Below the pieces are notes generated by a model. That model was not told the origin of the DNA. It searched no databases and saw only the letters and a program-made list of their open reading frames with translations. A stretch of DNA of 53,358 nucleotides from DASRQK01 sp964436635 (GTDB taxonomy: Bacteria; Bacteroidota; Bacteroidia; Sphingobacteriales; Sphingobacteriaceae): contig CAYTDM010000015.1 in assembly GCA_964436635.1 (NCBI GenBank), positions 1 through 53,358 of the forward strand, in the 5' to 3' direction. Positions 23,729-32,850 of this stretch are shown here, piece after piece. The translations under genes and the position numbers were made by a program. Position 1 is the first letter of the stretch. Each line of letters begins with the position of its first letter.

Positions 23729-26263
23729 ATGCAAAAAAGATTTTTATTGCTCGCAGCTTTCTTATTATTAGGGTGCCAATTTGTAGTGTTCGCACAAACT
23801 AAAAGTCCAAAAGAATTTTTAGGGTACGAAATCGGTGAACGCTTTACACCGCACCACCGTTTGGTGGCGTATGTAGAGCACGTAGCCGAAACCAATCCGC
23901 AGGTGTCTTTGACCTATTATGGTGAGACCTATGAACACCGGCCTTTATTAGCGCTTTTCGTTTCTTCAAAAAAGAACATCGATCAATTAGAGCAAATTCG
24001 CACAGATAATTTACGAAGAGCAGGATTATTAGATGGGAAACCATCTACAGAAGTGCCCATTATTTGGATGAGTTATAATGTGCATGGAAATGAAGCGGTG
24101 GCTTCAGAAACGGCCATCATGACCTTGTGGGCATTAATTGATCCTGCAAATGCTGAGAGCAAAAAATGGTTGGATCAATCGTTAGTCGTTATTGACCCTT
24201 GTTTGAATCCAGATGGACATAGTCGTTATGTCAATTGGTATCAGCAAAAAGCAAATAAAATCTTGCAACCTGACCCGCTGTCTACAGAGCATTATGAGCC
24301 ATGGCCAGGCGGTCGCCCAAACCACTATTTGTATGATTTGAATCGGGATTGGGCTTGGCAAGTTCAAAAAGAATCACAAGAAAGAAGTAAACTATATAAT
24401 GACTGGTTGCCGCATGTGCACGTGGATTTTCACGAGCAAGGAGTGAATTCTCCGTATTTTTTTGCGCCAGCTGCTGAACCAGTACACGAATATGTGACGC
24501 CTTTTCAACGCGAATTTCAATCGATTATTGGAAAAAATAACGCAAAATATTTCGATAAAGAAGCTTGGTTATATTTTACTCGCGAAGTGTTTGACCTTTT
24601 CTACCCGAGTTATGGAGATACTTGGCCGACCTTTAATGGGGCGATCGGTATGACCTACGAACAAGCGGGCTCAGGTCGCGCAGGTTTAGGGATTTTGACT
24701 GCCTTAGGAGACACGTTGACCTTATACGATCGCATTATTCACCACCATACTTCGGGCATGTCTTCGATTGAGATGACTCAAGAGCACGGAAAACGTTTAT
24801 TAAACGAGTTTGAGAAGTTTTTCAAAGGGCACGCACAAAATCCTAAGGGTAAATACAAGTCTTACGTAGTTAAAGCAGGGCACAGTGAAGCGCGTTTAAA
24901 TGCTTTAAAAACACTTTTAGATCGAAACGGAATTCAATACGAGCAGGCTAAATCGAAATCTGGCCTTTCTGGCTACGCCTATTTTTCAGGAAAAAACGAG
25001 ACCTTTAATGTGACCGAAAAGGATTTGATCGTCTCTGCTTACCAGCCAAAATCCGTGTTGGTTCAAACTTTATTTGATCCGAATCCTGCTTTGGTGGATT
25101 CCATGACCTACGACATTACGAGCTGGGCACTTCCGTACGCTTACGGACTGGAAGGCTTTGCTTTAGAGGGCAAATTAGAGGGCGTAAAAGCAAATCAAGC
25201 AACGAAAATCACAAATCAACTTGATCCTCAAGCCTTGGCTTATGTGGCTCCTTGGAATGCAGCGGTCCATGCGCGTTTGCTTTCAGAATTATTGAAAGAA
25301 AAAATTCGTGTTCGCTATGCTACAGAAGAATTTGTCGTGTCAGGCCAAACCTTTCTTCCAGGCTCTTTAATCATTGGACGAGAAGGAAATCAAACGCATA
25401 AAAATCTAGCCGCTAAATTAAAAGAAGTGGGCGATCGATTAGGTGTGCAAATCGCTTCAGTTAGTACAGGGTTTGTGGATAAAGGAAACGATTTTGGTTC
25501 GTCGGGCGTTCGGGCGATTACTGCACCCAAAGTTGCTTTAATTGGGGGCAGTGGTGTGTCATCCTTGAATCTCGGGGAAATCTGGCACTATTTCGAACAA
25601 GAATTAAACTATCCATTGACGATGTTAGATCTTCAACAATTTAATGGAGCCGATTTGAATCAATATAATGTGATCATCTTGCCCTCTGGCAGCTACCAAT
25701 CCTTAGGTGAAAACGGATTTCAAAAATTAACTTCTTGGGTCAGTGCTGGCGGTAAATTAATCGCATTTGAATCGGCAGTAGCATCTTTGGTTGGCAAAGG
25801 AGGGCTGGGAATCGCACGCTATTTAAGCGAGGATGAAAAGAGAGCCGCGGATCGTCAAAATGAAAAAGATGCATCAGATCAATTGTTGGCACCTTTTGCA
25901 GAAAGGGAACGTTCAAGGATTTCAAGCACCATTTCAGGAGCTATTTTTGAGGTCAAAGTGGATGCCACCCACCCGCTTGGATTTGGCACAAACGGACGTT
26001 ACTTTACCCTTAAAAACAGTTCAAGCCGATATGGATATTTGAAAAGCGGAGTGAATGTGGGGGTAATTCCTAATCCATCCATGTTAAGAAGTGGTTTTGT
26101 TGGGTATAAAGCGAAGCGCGGAGTAGGCGAATCATTAGTGTTTGGTGTCGAACAACGTGGACGTGGATCAGTTGTTTATTTTCCAGACAATCCTATTTTC
26201 AGAGGCTTTTGGGAAAGCGGTAAACAGTTAGTTAACAACGCGTTATTTTTAGTTGGTCAATAA
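23729..26263 (+). CDS. Exported M14 zinc carboxypeptidase
   Basis: Large secreted or periplasmic metallocarboxypeptidase of family M14. The signal peptide ends VVFAQ. Zinc ligands are His119 and Glu122 (SYNVHGNEAV) and His235 (VDFHEQG); the general base is Glu311 in GMTYEQAGSG. NPDGHSRY and LNRDW supply substrate-binding residues. The C-terminal ~450 residues are beyond the peptidase domain and include a GATase/DJ-1-like segment (APKVALIGGSGVSS). At 844 residues this architecture is common in Bacteroidota. It is divergent from the DUF3078 gene. Substrate unknown. Confidence 0.9.
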   Translation: MQKRFLLLAAFLLLGCQFVVFAQTKSPKEFLGYEIGERFTPHHRLVAYVEHVAETNPQVSLTYYGETYEHRPLLALFVSSKKNIDQLEQIRTDNLRRAGLLDGKPSTEVPIIWMSYNVHGNEAVASETAIMTLWALIDPANAESKKWLDQSLVVIDPCLNPDGHSRYVNWYQQKANKILQPDPLSTEHYEPWPGGRPNHYLYDLNRDWAWQVQKESQERSKLYNDWLPHVHVDFHEQGVNSPYFFAPAAEPVHEYVTPFQREFQSIIGKNNAKYFDKEAWLYFTREVFDLFYPSYGDTWPTFNGAIGMTYEQAGSGRAGLGILTALGDTLTLYDRIIHHHTSGMSSIEMTQEHGKRLLNEFEKFFKGHAQNPKGKYKSYVVKAGHSEARLNALKTLLDRNGIQYEQAKSKSGLSGYAYFSGKNETFNVTEKDLIVSAYQPKSVLVQTLFDPNPALVDSMTYDITSWALPYAYGLEGFALEGKLEGVKANQATKITNQLDPQALAYVAPWNAAVHARLLSELLKEKIRVRYATEEFVVSGQTFLPGSLIIGREGNQTHKNLAAKLKEVGDRLGVQIASVSTGFVDKGNDFGSSGVRAITAPKVALIGGSGVSSLNLGEIWHYFEQELNYPLTMLDLQQFNGADLNQYNVIILPSGSYQSLGENGFQKLTSWVSAGGKLIAFESAVASLVGKGGLGIARYLSEDEKRAADRQNEKDASDQLLAPFAERERSRISSTISGAIFEVKVDATHPLGFGTNGRYFTLKNSSSRYGYLKSGVNVGVIPNPSMLRSGFVGYKAKRGVGESLVFGVEQRGRGSVVYFPDNPIFRGFWESGKQLVNNALFLVGQ

Positions 26264-26280
26264 GGGTATTTTCCTTATTG
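26258..26280 (+). terminator. Hairpin at the M14 gene stop
   Basis: CAATAAGG and CCTTATTG form a perfect 8-base stem with a 7-base T-rich loop, overlapping the TAA stop of the M14 gene. Only a weak T-run follows, so termination may be inefficient. Confidence 0.4.
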
Positions 26281-26292
26281 TAATAAAATTCG

Positions 26293-26300
26293 TATCTTTA
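26293..26300 (+). promoter_or_regulatory. -7-like element before NifU-like gene
   Basis: TATCTTTA differs from TAnnTTTG only in the last base and lies 26 bases before the ATG of the NifU-like gene. Confidence 0.4.
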
Positions 26301-26326
26301 CCGAGAATTTAATCGATGCATTTGGA

Positions 26327-26596
26327 ATGAGTTTAAAGGAACGAGTAGAACAGGCACTTAATACGATCAGGCCCTATTTAGAAGCGGATGGTGGGAACGT
26401 TGATATTGAAGAAATTACCGCTGATAATGTAGTGAAATTGCGTTTATTGGGGTCGTGCGCGTCCTGTGCCATGAGCATTATGACATTTAAGGCAGGCTTA
26501 GAGCAGGCCATTAAAAAGGCGGTGCCCGAAGTGACTGCTGTAATTGCGCTTAACATTACGGATATAAATGATCCGAATGCGACGATGCCTCAGTAA
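26327..26596 (+). CDS. NifU C-terminal domain iron-sulfur scaffold protein
   Basis: An 89-residue protein consisting only of the NifU-like (Nfu) domain, which carries or delivers Fe-S clusters in the cytoplasm. The hallmark is LEADGGNVDIEEI, followed by LLGSCASCAMSIMTFKAGLE with the CxxC cluster ligands. Length and layout match the short NifU family proteins usual in Bacteroidota. It is preceded by an M14 peptidase gene that is functionally unrelated. A short GAGC-GCTC hairpin with TTTT follows, which could terminate it. Confidence 0.92.
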   Translation: MSLKERVEQALNTIRPYLEADGGNVDIEEITADNVVKLRLLGSCASCAMSIMTFKAGLEQAIKKAVPEVTAVIALNITDINDPNATMPQ

Positions 26597-26634
26597 TTTA
26601 ACACTATTTAACGGGAGCTAAATGCTCTTTTGTG

Positions 26635-26642
26635 TACATTTG
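26635..26642 (+). promoter_or_regulatory. -7 element abutting the 26647 gene start
   Basis: TACATTTG fits TAnnTTTG and ends four bases before the ATG at 26647, again predicting a leaderless mRNA. Confidence 0.45.
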
Positions 26643-26646
26643 TGAT

Positions 26647-27303
26647 ATGAGATCCGCTATCTTATTCTTGTCCACTTTGTGTTTGATCTTCGTAGGTTCG
26701 ATGTCAATAGTCTTTGCCCAAGAAAGAAAGCTGGTGCAATTCAGTGGCGTGATACGAAATGCGAATTCGGAAGGAGCCGTTCCTTATGTAACTGTAACGA
26801 ATGAGTCGTTTCGATCCCAAACGTATTTAGCGAACCACCAAGGATATTTTTCCTTCGTCGCTCATGAGGGGGACAGTATTCGCTTCAGTTCATTAGGGTA
26901 TTCTTCCGTAACGGTTGTCATCCCGAGGGGCTTAAACGAACCGAGATATTCAGTGGAATTGGAGATGGAAACGGACATCATAGAGTTGGACGTAGTAGAG
27001 CCCTATCCATGGGCCAGTGTGGACGAGTTTAACATGGCATTTATGGCTTTAGAGCTGGCAGACGACGATATTATGGTTGCTAAACGCAATTTGTCTCCAG
27101 AGTCTTTGGCCTCTATGGCGGCGGTTACTCCAAGAAATGCACAGGAAATGCAAACCTATTCTGCGAATCAAAACCATTTTAATTTGTCGAATAAAGCAAC
27201 GAATCAGCGCATGGCAAATCCACTTTTAAGTCCGTTTGCCTGGGGAAATTTTATTCGTCAAATCACGGAAGGGAATAAGAGCAGAAACAGAAACAATTGG
27301 TAA
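26647..27303 (+). CDS. Exported CarboxypepD_reg-like domain protein
   Basis: A 218-residue envelope protein. The signal peptide starts MRSAILFLSTLC and ends SIVFAQ. A CarboxypepD_reg-like beta-sandwich occupies about residues 30-110 (VQFSGVIRNANSEGAVPYV, then DSIRFSSLGYSS). The C-terminal part is polar, rich in Asn and Gln, and unrecognised. I start at the ATG at 26647; a GTG at 26632 would add five residues within the promoter element. It resembles the architecture of the gene at 12203. Function unknown; such proteins are usually periplasmic or surface exposed. Confidence 0.75.
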   Translation: MRSAILFLSTLCLIFVGSMSIVFAQERKLVQFSGVIRNANSEGAVPYVTVTNESFRSQTYLANHQGYFSFVAHEGDSIRFSSLGYSSVTVVIPRGLNEPRYSVELEMETDIIELDVVEPYPWASVDEFNMAFMALELADDDIMVAKRNLSPESLASMAAVTPRNAQEMQTYSANQNHFNLSNKATNQRMANPLLSPFAWGNFIRQITEGNKSRNRNNW

Positions 27304-27350
27304 TAAAAAAAATATCCACAAATTTTATTGCGTAATCAAAAAGAATTTTG

Positions 27351-27358
27351 GATATTTG
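27351..27358 (+). promoter_or_regulatory. Promoter of the L28-L33 operon
   Basis: GATATTTG differs from TAnnTTTG in one base, with a TTG 20 bases upstream (27328-27330) as -33 box. About 48 bases separate it from the rpmB ATG. Confidence 0.5.
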
Positions 27359-27406
27359 CAAACTCTTTGAGAAAAGACAAAAGGAAGTACAATAAATAGC
27401 ATCATC

Positions 27407-27640
27407 ATGTCAAGAATTTGTGATTTAACCGGAAAGGCTGCGATGAACGGATATAACGTTTCGAACTCCAACAGAAAAACGAAACGTAAGTTTTATCCTA
27501 ACCTTCAGACCAAGCGTTTCTATATCCCGGAAGAAGACCGTTGGATTACGCTGAAAGTCAGCACATCGGCTATCAAAACAATTAACAAGCTGGGAATTAC
27601 AGCAGTTATCGATAGGTTTATTGAAAAAGGCCGTATTTAA
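27407..27640 (+). CDS. rpmB: 50S ribosomal protein L28
   Basis: Large-subunit ribosomal protein L28 of 77 residues, the usual length. The family opening MSRICDLTGKAAMNGYNVSN and the RKTKRKFYPNLQTKRFY block are clear. It is the first gene of a conserved Bacteroidota block, followed 31 bases later by rpmG. A promoter candidate lies at 27351. Confidence 0.97.
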   Translation: MSRICDLTGKAAMNGYNVSNSNRKTKRKFYPNLQTKRFYIPEEDRWITLKVSTSAIKTINKLGITAVIDRFIEKGRI

Positions 27641-27671
27641 TTTAGGTAACAGCTCTAAAATATAGAAGAAA

Positions 27672-27854
27672 ATGGCAAAAAAAGGAAACAGGGTACAGGT
27701 GATCCTAGAATGTACGGAGCATAAGGAAAGCGGTATGCCAGGAATGTCCCGTTATATCACCACGAAGAATAAAAAAAATACGACTGAGCGTTTGGAGATG
27801 AAAAAATTCAATCCAGTGTTACGTAAAGTTACAGTTCATAAAGAAATTAAATAA
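27672..27854 (+). CDS. rpmG: 50S ribosomal protein L33
   Basis: Ribosomal protein L33, 60 residues. Diagnostic is KKNTTERLEMKKFNPVLRK. Only one Cys is present (ECTEHK), so this is a zinc-free form, lacking the CxxC pairs of the zinc-binding type. Separated by 31 bases from rpmB and 7 bases from the next small gene. Confidence 0.97.
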   Translation: MAKKGNRVQVILECTEHKESGMPGMSRYITTKNKKNTTERLEMKKFNPVLRKVTVHKEIK

Positions 27855-27861
27855 TTAAGAC

Positions 27862-28038
27862 ATGGCAAAGAAAGCGGTTGCATCATTGAAGACCGGTAAA
27901 GGTAAAGATTACACTAAAGTAATTACTGCGGTAAGATCTCCTAAAACAGGCGCTTACACTTTCAAAGAAATCATTTCTCATAATGATCATATCAAAGAAG
28001 CGATCGAAGTAGCTAAAGCTGCGGTTGTTGAAGGGTAA
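27862..28038 (+). CDS. DUF4295 small basic protein
   Basis: A 58-residue basic protein opening MAKKAVASLKTGKGKDYTKV and ending in a helix (IKEAIEVAKAAVVEG). This is the DUF4295 family, a short protein found next to L28 and L33 in Bacteroidota and suspected to be ribosome-associated. It is too short for usual ORF cut-offs. The location, seven bases after rpmG and before a strong terminator, supports it as a genuine gene. Confidence 0.92.
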   Translation: MAKKAVASLKTGKGKDYTKVITAVRSPKTGAYTFKEIISHNDHIKEAIEVAKAAVVEG

Positions 28039-28065
28039 TAATCTTACTTTAACCATACGATATTG

Positions 28066-28099
28066 AAAAGCCGTTTCGGAAAAGACCGAAAGGGCTTTT
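28066..28099 (+). terminator. Intrinsic terminator of the L28-L33-DUF4295 operon
   Basis: AAAAGCCGTTTCGG pairs with CCGAAAGGGCTTTT across a short loop, with one internal mismatch, and ends in a T-run. It lies 27 bases after the DUF4295 stop. Confidence 0.8.
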
Positions 28100-28119
28100 T
28101 TTATGATATGAAAAATTTG

Positions 28120-28127
28120 TAATTTTA
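28120..28127 (+). promoter_or_regulatory. -7-like element abutting the ftsY start
   Basis: TAATTTTA matches TAnnTTTG except for its last base and ends five bases before the ftsY ATG. The spacing mirrors four other genes in this window. Confidence 0.4.
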
Positions 28128-28132
28128 CACGA

Positions 28133-29098
28133 ATGGGATTATTTGATTTTTTCAAAAAGAAAAGTGCGTCTCCCGAACAAGAAGAAGCACTTGAAAAAGG
28201 TTTAGAAAAAACTAAAACAGACTTTTTTTCTAAAATCACCAAAGCCGTGGTGGGAAAATCCACTGTGGATGAGGAGGTCTTAGATGAGTTGGAAGAAATT
28301 TTAGTGACCTCGGATGTTGGAGTAACGACTACCTTGAAGATCATTCAGCGTATAGAAGAGCGGGTGGCCCGGGACAAGTACGTCAATACTTCAGAGCTAA
28401 ATGAAATCCTTAAACATGAAATACAAGCTTTATTAGCCGAAAATAACAGTGCTGACTTCCAAAATTTTGAATACGGGAATCATAAACCGTATGTAATCAT
28501 GGTGGTCGGGGTGAATGGGGTAGGAAAAACTACGACCATCGGTAAATTGGCCCATCAGCTTAAACAAGCAGGTAATAAAGTTGTCCTTGGAGCTGCTGAT
28601 ACGTTTAGAGCCGCAGCAGTCGATCAAATTAAATTATGGGGTGAACGGGTAGGCGTGCGTGTTGTAGCTCAACCCATGGGCTCAGACCCGGCTTCAGTGG
28701 CTTTTGATACCGTAAAATCTGCTGTCGCAAATGGAGACGATGTAGCCATTATCGATACTGCAGGGAGGCTGCATAATAAAGTAGCCTTAATGAATGAGTT
28801 AACAAAAATTAAAAAGGTCATGGATCGTGTCGTTCCTGGCGCGCCTCATGAAATTTTATTAGTTTTAGACGCATCCACTGGTCAAAATGCCATAGAACAA
28901 TGTACTCAATTCACGCAAGCTACTAATGTAAATGCACTGGCATTGACAAAATTAGATGGTACAGCGAAAGGGGGGGTGGTCATTGGGATATCCGACCAAT
29001 TTAAAATTCCTGTAAAATACATTGGAATAGGAGAAAAAATGGAAGATCTTCAATTGTTTAATAAAAGAGCATTTGTGGATTCCTTATTTAAATCCTGA
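28133..29098 (+). CDS. ftsY: Signal recognition particle receptor FtsY
   Basis: GTPase that docks SRP-ribosome complexes at the inner membrane. A short acidic/charged N-terminus (GLFDFFKKKSASPEQEEAL) leads into the NG domains. Motifs include VVGVNGVGKTTTIGKLA (P-loop), AADTFRAAAVDQL-like block (read AADTFRAAAVDQI), IIDTAGR and TKLDGTAKGG. At 321 residues it is short, without the long acidic A domain of E. coli, as is normal in this phylum. It lies in the conserved order with L28, L33, DUF4295 and RimO. Confidence 0.97.
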   Translation: MGLFDFFKKKSASPEQEEALEKGLEKTKTDFFSKITKAVVGKSTVDEEVLDELEEILVTSDVGVTTTLKIIQRIEERVARDKYVNTSELNEILKHEIQALLAENNSADFQNFEYGNHKPYVIMVVGVNGVGKTTTIGKLAHQLKQAGNKVVLGAADTFRAAAVDQIKLWGERVGVRVVAQPMGSDPASVAFDTVKSAVANGDDVAIIDTAGRLHNKVALMNELTKIKKVMDRVVPGAPHEILLVLDASTGQNAIEQCTQFTQATNVNALALTKLDGTAKGGVVIGISDQFKIPVKYIGIGEKMEDLQLFNKRAFVDSLFKS

Positions 29099-29110
29099 TT
29101 TTGAATCAGG

Positions 29111-29178
29111 AACACAAACGTAGAGGGATAGCAAGCGAATTAGAATAGCAAGCGAAGAAGCATAGCAAGCGTAGAAGA
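29111..29178. repeat. 17-base tandem repeat, 3-4 copies, before rimO
   Basis: Units ATAGCAAGCGAATTAGA, ATAGCAAGCGAAGAAGC and ATAGCAAGCGTAGAAGA (29128-29178) are preceded by a degenerate copy at 29111-29127 (11 of 17 bases). They fill the ftsY-rimO gap and end four bases before the rimO ATG. Confidence 0.85.
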
Positions 29179-29182
29179 ATAG

Positions 29183-30523
29183 ATGAAGACAAAACAGGAT
29201 CCAATTCCAAGCATTTCGACCCAAAAACCTAGAGTAAACGTGGTAACATTAGGTTGTTCGAAAAACATTCACGATAGCGAAGTTTTAATGGGGCAACTTC
29301 GGGGGAATGCGATGCAAGTCGTACACGAAGCGGAAGATGTACAAGCCAACGATATCGTGGTAATTAATACTTGCGGTTTTATAGATAACGCTAAGCAAGA
29401 ATCCATCGATACGATTTTACAATATGCAGCACTGAAAGACGAAGGTCGAGTAGGAAAGGTGATCGTTACAGGATGTCTTTCTGAGCGGTATAAACCAGAA
29501 TTGGAAGCCGAGATTACGAGTGTAGACGCTTATTTTGGCACCAATGACCTCCAAAATCTATTGCAAACGGTAGGAGCAGATTATAAATATGAATTATTGG
29601 GCGAACGGATGCTAACGACTCCATCCCATTTTTCATATTTTAAAATTGCCGAAGGTTGTAATCGCCCATGCTCTTTTTGTGCGATTCCGCTCATGCGTGG
29701 AAAGCATCAATCCAAACCCATGGAGGATTTGGTGAAAGAAGCCCAATTTTTAGCAGCTCAAGGCACCAAAGAATTAATATTAATCGCTCAAGATCTGACC
29801 TATTACGGCCTAGACTTATATAATAAAAGAAATTTAGCTGATTTGCTTAGACGACTGTCTGACGTGAATGGCATTGAGTGGATTCGCCTTCAATACGCTT
29901 ATCCTTCCGGTTTCCCAATGGAAATTCTGGATGTCATGAACGAACGCGAAAACGTGTGTAATTATTTAGACATGCCTTTGCAACACATCAGCGATCCTAT
30001 GTTGAAATCCATGCGTAGAGGCATCACCAAACAAAAAACCATTGATTTGGTGAACTCTATCCGTGATAAAGTGCCATCCATCGCGCTAAGGACTACCTTA
30101 ATTTGCGGGTACCCAGGTGAAACAGAGGCGGACTTTGAAGAATTACAACGTTGGGTGGAAGAAACGAAATTCGATCGATTAGGCTGTTTTACCTATTCGC
30201 ACGAAGAAAACACCCACGCCTACCAATTGATAGACGACGTTCCTTCAGAAGTAAAAGAATTCAGAGTGGAAGAGATTATGGGCATCCAACAGGGGATTTC
30301 ACTTCAAAAAAATCAAGAAAAAGTAGGTAAAACATATAAAGTTATGATTGACCGAATGGACGATCAATACTTTATAGGTCGCACGGAATACGATTCTCCA
30401 GAAGTCGATAATGAAGTGTTAATTCCTATCCAAGATGGCGATTATGCGGGCATTGGAAGATTTGTCAACGTGGAGATCCTTCGAGCAGAAGAATTCGATT
30501 TATACGGTCGTTTAATCAAGTGA
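29183..30523 (+). CDS. rimO: Ribosomal protein S12 methylthiotransferase RimO
   Basis: Radical-SAM enzyme adding a methylthio group to an Asp of ribosomal protein S12. The N-terminal UPF0004 domain holds cluster cysteines in TLGCSKNIHDSEVLMG, NTCGFIDNAKQESID and TGCLSERY. The radical-SAM motif is GCNRPCSFCAIP (CxxxCxxC), with MRGKHQSK after it as in RimO rather than MiaB. A C-terminal TRAM domain ends near FDLYGRLIK. Length 446 is typical. The stop overlaps the next gene's possible GTG start. Downstream are bshC and recO on the same strand. Confidence 0.96.
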   Translation: MKTKQDPIPSISTQKPRVNVVTLGCSKNIHDSEVLMGQLRGNAMQVVHEAEDVQANDIVVINTCGFIDNAKQESIDTILQYAALKDEGRVGKVIVTGCLSERYKPELEAEITSVDAYFGTNDLQNLLQTVGADYKYELLGERMLTTPSHFSYFKIAEGCNRPCSFCAIPLMRGKHQSKPMEDLVKEAQFLAAQGTKELILIAQDLTYYGLDLYNKRNLADLLRRLSDVNGIEWIRLQYAYPSGFPMEILDVMNERENVCNYLDMPLQHISDPMLKSMRRGITKQKTIDLVNSIRDKVPSIALRTTLICGYPGETEADFEELQRWVEETKFDRLGCFTYSHEENTHAYQLIDDVPSEVKEFRVEEIMGIQQGISLQKNQEKVGKTYKVMIDRMDDQYFIGRTEYDSPEVDNEVLIPIQDGDYAGIGRFVNVEILRAEEFDLYGRLIK

Positions 30524-30525
30524 TT

Positions 30526-32115
30526 ATGATAGCCAGCAATATTGACTACAAGGATACAGGAAGTTTTTCAAAGATTCTTTTGGATTATATCGAACGGGAC
30601 TCGAAATTAGCCTCTTTTATCACTGATTGGCCTACTTTACCTGCCTTTGAACGTCAAATTGCTGCAAAAAAATCACATTACACCCCATTACAGCGCACGC
30701 AATTAGCCGAAGTTCTTCACACCCAATACGGCGAATTGTCTAATGGAGTGGTCGCTGCGCAAATTCAATTGTTATCAAAGGAAAACACCTTTACCGTCAC
30801 CACCGGGCACCAACTCAATCTATTTACAGGGCCCTTATATTTTCTATTTAAAATTGCGAGCACGATTAAATTGGCTCGTCAACTTAAATCTACGTATCCA
30901 GCATTTGATTTTGTGCCAGTTTTTTGGATGGCGACAGAAGATCATGATTTTGCAGAAATCAACCATACCTATTTGCACGGCGAAAAGATTTCATGGAACC
31001 GACCAGCAGGTCCAGCAGCAGGTAGAATTTCGACGGAAGGTATTGAAGCCGCGGTGCAAAAATATTTGGCAGGACTCGGCCTTAGCGGTTACGCGAAAGA
31101 GCTGGGTGACATGGTCAGATCGGCATATTTAGCAGGAGACTCATTATCGAATGCCACCCGGAGATTTGTTCATGAATTATTTGGGGAAGAGGGTTTGGTG
31201 ATTGTGGACGCAGACCATCCCGTTTTAAAGCAGCAATTCGCTCCCATCATCGAAGCCGACATCTTGCATCAACACAGTTTCCACTCCATCGAACGTGCAA
31301 ACAAGGAATTGGAAGCTCACGGATATCCGGTCCAAGTGAATGGACGAGAAATTAATTTCTTCTACTTAAGCGAAGAATCCAGAGAGCGCATCGTATACCA
31401 AGACGGTAAATACCGCGTATTGCACGGAGAAAAAGTGTGGACCGCTGATCAACTAAAAGAAGAAATTCAGCAATCTCCCCTTAACTTTAGCCCAAATGTA
31501 GTCATGCGTCCTGTCTATCAGGAGGTTGTCTTGCCTAATTTGGCTTATATTGGTGGCGCAGCAGAAGTCGCCTATTGGCTTCAATTAAAGGGGGTTTTTG
31601 ACCAGTACCAAATCCCTTACCCACTGATCATTCCTCGAAATTCAGCCATCATTACGGATTCAACCGTGCTCGATAAAATGACGCGTTTGGGACTGAATTT
31701 GGCACAACTATTCCAAGCCACAGAACAAATACAGAAACAATATGTAGCCTCCCATACCGCACACACCCTTCATTTAGAAGAAGAATGGGAAGCATTTCAA
31801 AAAATATTTGATCAAATAAAATCCCGATCCGTCGCCATCGATCCAACCTTGGGCCCGAGCACCGCTGCCGTAGAAGCCCGATTAAGAAGGGCGCTGCAAA
31901 ATCTGGAAAAGAAACTTTTAAAAGCAGATCTTAGAAATCATCAAGACGCTGTCCAACAAATCGAGCGATTAAAAGAAAAATTATTCCCTGGCGGTAGCCT
32001 ACAGGAACGTAAGGAGAATTTCGGATTGTTTTATGTGAAACACGGGAATCAATTGATCAAAGAACTGATTGAACAATTTGATCCATTAGCGTTTAAATTC
32101 ACTATTCTTCATTAA
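30526..32115 (+). CDS. bshC: Bacillithiol biosynthesis cysteine-adding enzyme BshC
   Basis: Putative ligase for the last step of bacillithiol synthesis, adding cysteine to GlcN-malate in the cytoplasm. Family blocks are VTTGHQLNLFTGPLYFLFK, FVPVFWMATEDHDFAEI and PNLAYIGGAAEVAYWLQLK, with a long helical C-terminal part (about residues 385-475). At 529 residues it is normal. The ATG at 30526 is preferred to a GTG at 30520 that overlaps the rimO stop. Its presence implies the organism makes bacillithiol, although BshA and BshB are not in the window. Confidence 0.93.
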   Translation: MIASNIDYKDTGSFSKILLDYIERDSKLASFITDWPTLPAFERQIAAKKSHYTPLQRTQLAEVLHTQYGELSNGVVAAQIQLLSKENTFTVTTGHQLNLFTGPLYFLFKIASTIKLARQLKSTYPAFDFVPVFWMATEDHDFAEINHTYLHGEKISWNRPAGPAAGRISTEGIEAAVQKYLAGLGLSGYAKELGDMVRSAYLAGDSLSNATRRFVHELFGEEGLVIVDADHPVLKQQFAPIIEADILHQHSFHSIERANKELEAHGYPVQVNGREINFFYLSEESRERIVYQDGKYRVLHGEKVWTADQLKEEIQQSPLNFSPNVVMRPVYQEVVLPNLAYIGGAAEVAYWLQLKGVFDQYQIPYPLIIPRNSAIITDSTVLDKMTRLGLNLAQLFQATEQIQKQYVASHTAHTLHLEEEWEAFQKIFDQIKSRSVAIDPTLGPSTAAVEARLRRALQNLEKKLLKADLRNHQDAVQQIERLKEKLFPGGSLQERKENFGLFYVKHGNQLIKELIEQFDPLAFKFTILH

Positions 32116-32127
32116 TTTTATAAAGAA

Positions 32128-32850
32128 ATGCTGATCCACACACGCGGCATCGTCTTGAAATTAACGAACTACGGCGACACGAGCATAGTCGTCAGCATGT
32201 TTACCGAACAATTAGGGGTGCAAACTTTTTTAGTTAAAGGAGCGAAAAGGCCCAAAGCCAAACTTCCTGTCAACATATTTCAACCCTTGCAGCTGCTGGA
32301 GCTGGTTGTGAAATTTAAAGAAAACGCGAATCTTCAACACCTCGTTGAATGCAAACTTTCACCGCCTTATTTGACGATTCCATACGACATTCCGAAAACC
32401 TCGGTGGTATTGTTTTTGAACGAAGTACTTTACAAATCATTAAAGCATCAGCAGCCGGACGCACCCCTCTTCCAATTTTTATATAACGCATTGTCCTGGC
32501 TGGATTCTATCGAGCACATGCCGCCAGATTTCCATCTTTATTTCTTAGTACGACTGACTCGATTCCTTGGATTTCATCCACAACCATATCGCACAAATGA
32601 TCGTTATTTTGACTTAAAAAATGGCGTGTTTTCTGGATTTGCCCCTTCACATCCCCTCTTTTTAGAAGAGCCGTCGGTTTCTTTGCTCGCGCAATTAATT
32701 GGCAGTCCCTTGGAGGAACTAATTCAGCATAAAATGGGCAGAACGGAAAGACGCAAACTGCTTGCCGAAGTGTTGGATTATTACCGATTACATGTAGACC
32801 AATTGGGCGAAATTAAATCGCTCAGCATCTTAGAAGAAGTCTTAGGATAA
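32128..32850 (+). CDS. recO: DNA repair protein RecO
   Basis: Recombination mediator that loads RecA with RecR. The N-terminal OB fold is clear: HTRGIVLKLTNYGDTSIVV, then FLVKGAKRPKAK, with the helical C-terminal domain after it. No zinc Cys cluster is seen, as in other Bacteroidota RecO. At 240 residues it is normal. The start lies 12 bases after bshC. Its last nine bases overlap the convergent small Cys-rich gene of the feo operon. Confidence 0.92.
   Translation: MLIHTRGIVLKLTNYGDTSIVVSMFTEQLGVQTFLVKGAKRPKAKLPVNIFQPLQLLELVVKFKENANLQHLVECKLSPPYLTIPYDIPKTSVVLFLNEVLYKSLKHQQPDAPLFQFLYNALSWLDSIEHMPPDFHLYFLVRLTRFLGFHPQPYRTNDRYFDLKNGVFSGFAPSHPLFLEEPSVSLLAQLIGSPLEELIQHKMGRTERRKLLAEVLDYYRLHVDQLGEIKSLSILEEVLG

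Noticed and set aside
29111..29178. CRISPR array
   Set aside because: The units are 17 bases in direct tandem without spacers and there are no cas genes nearby.
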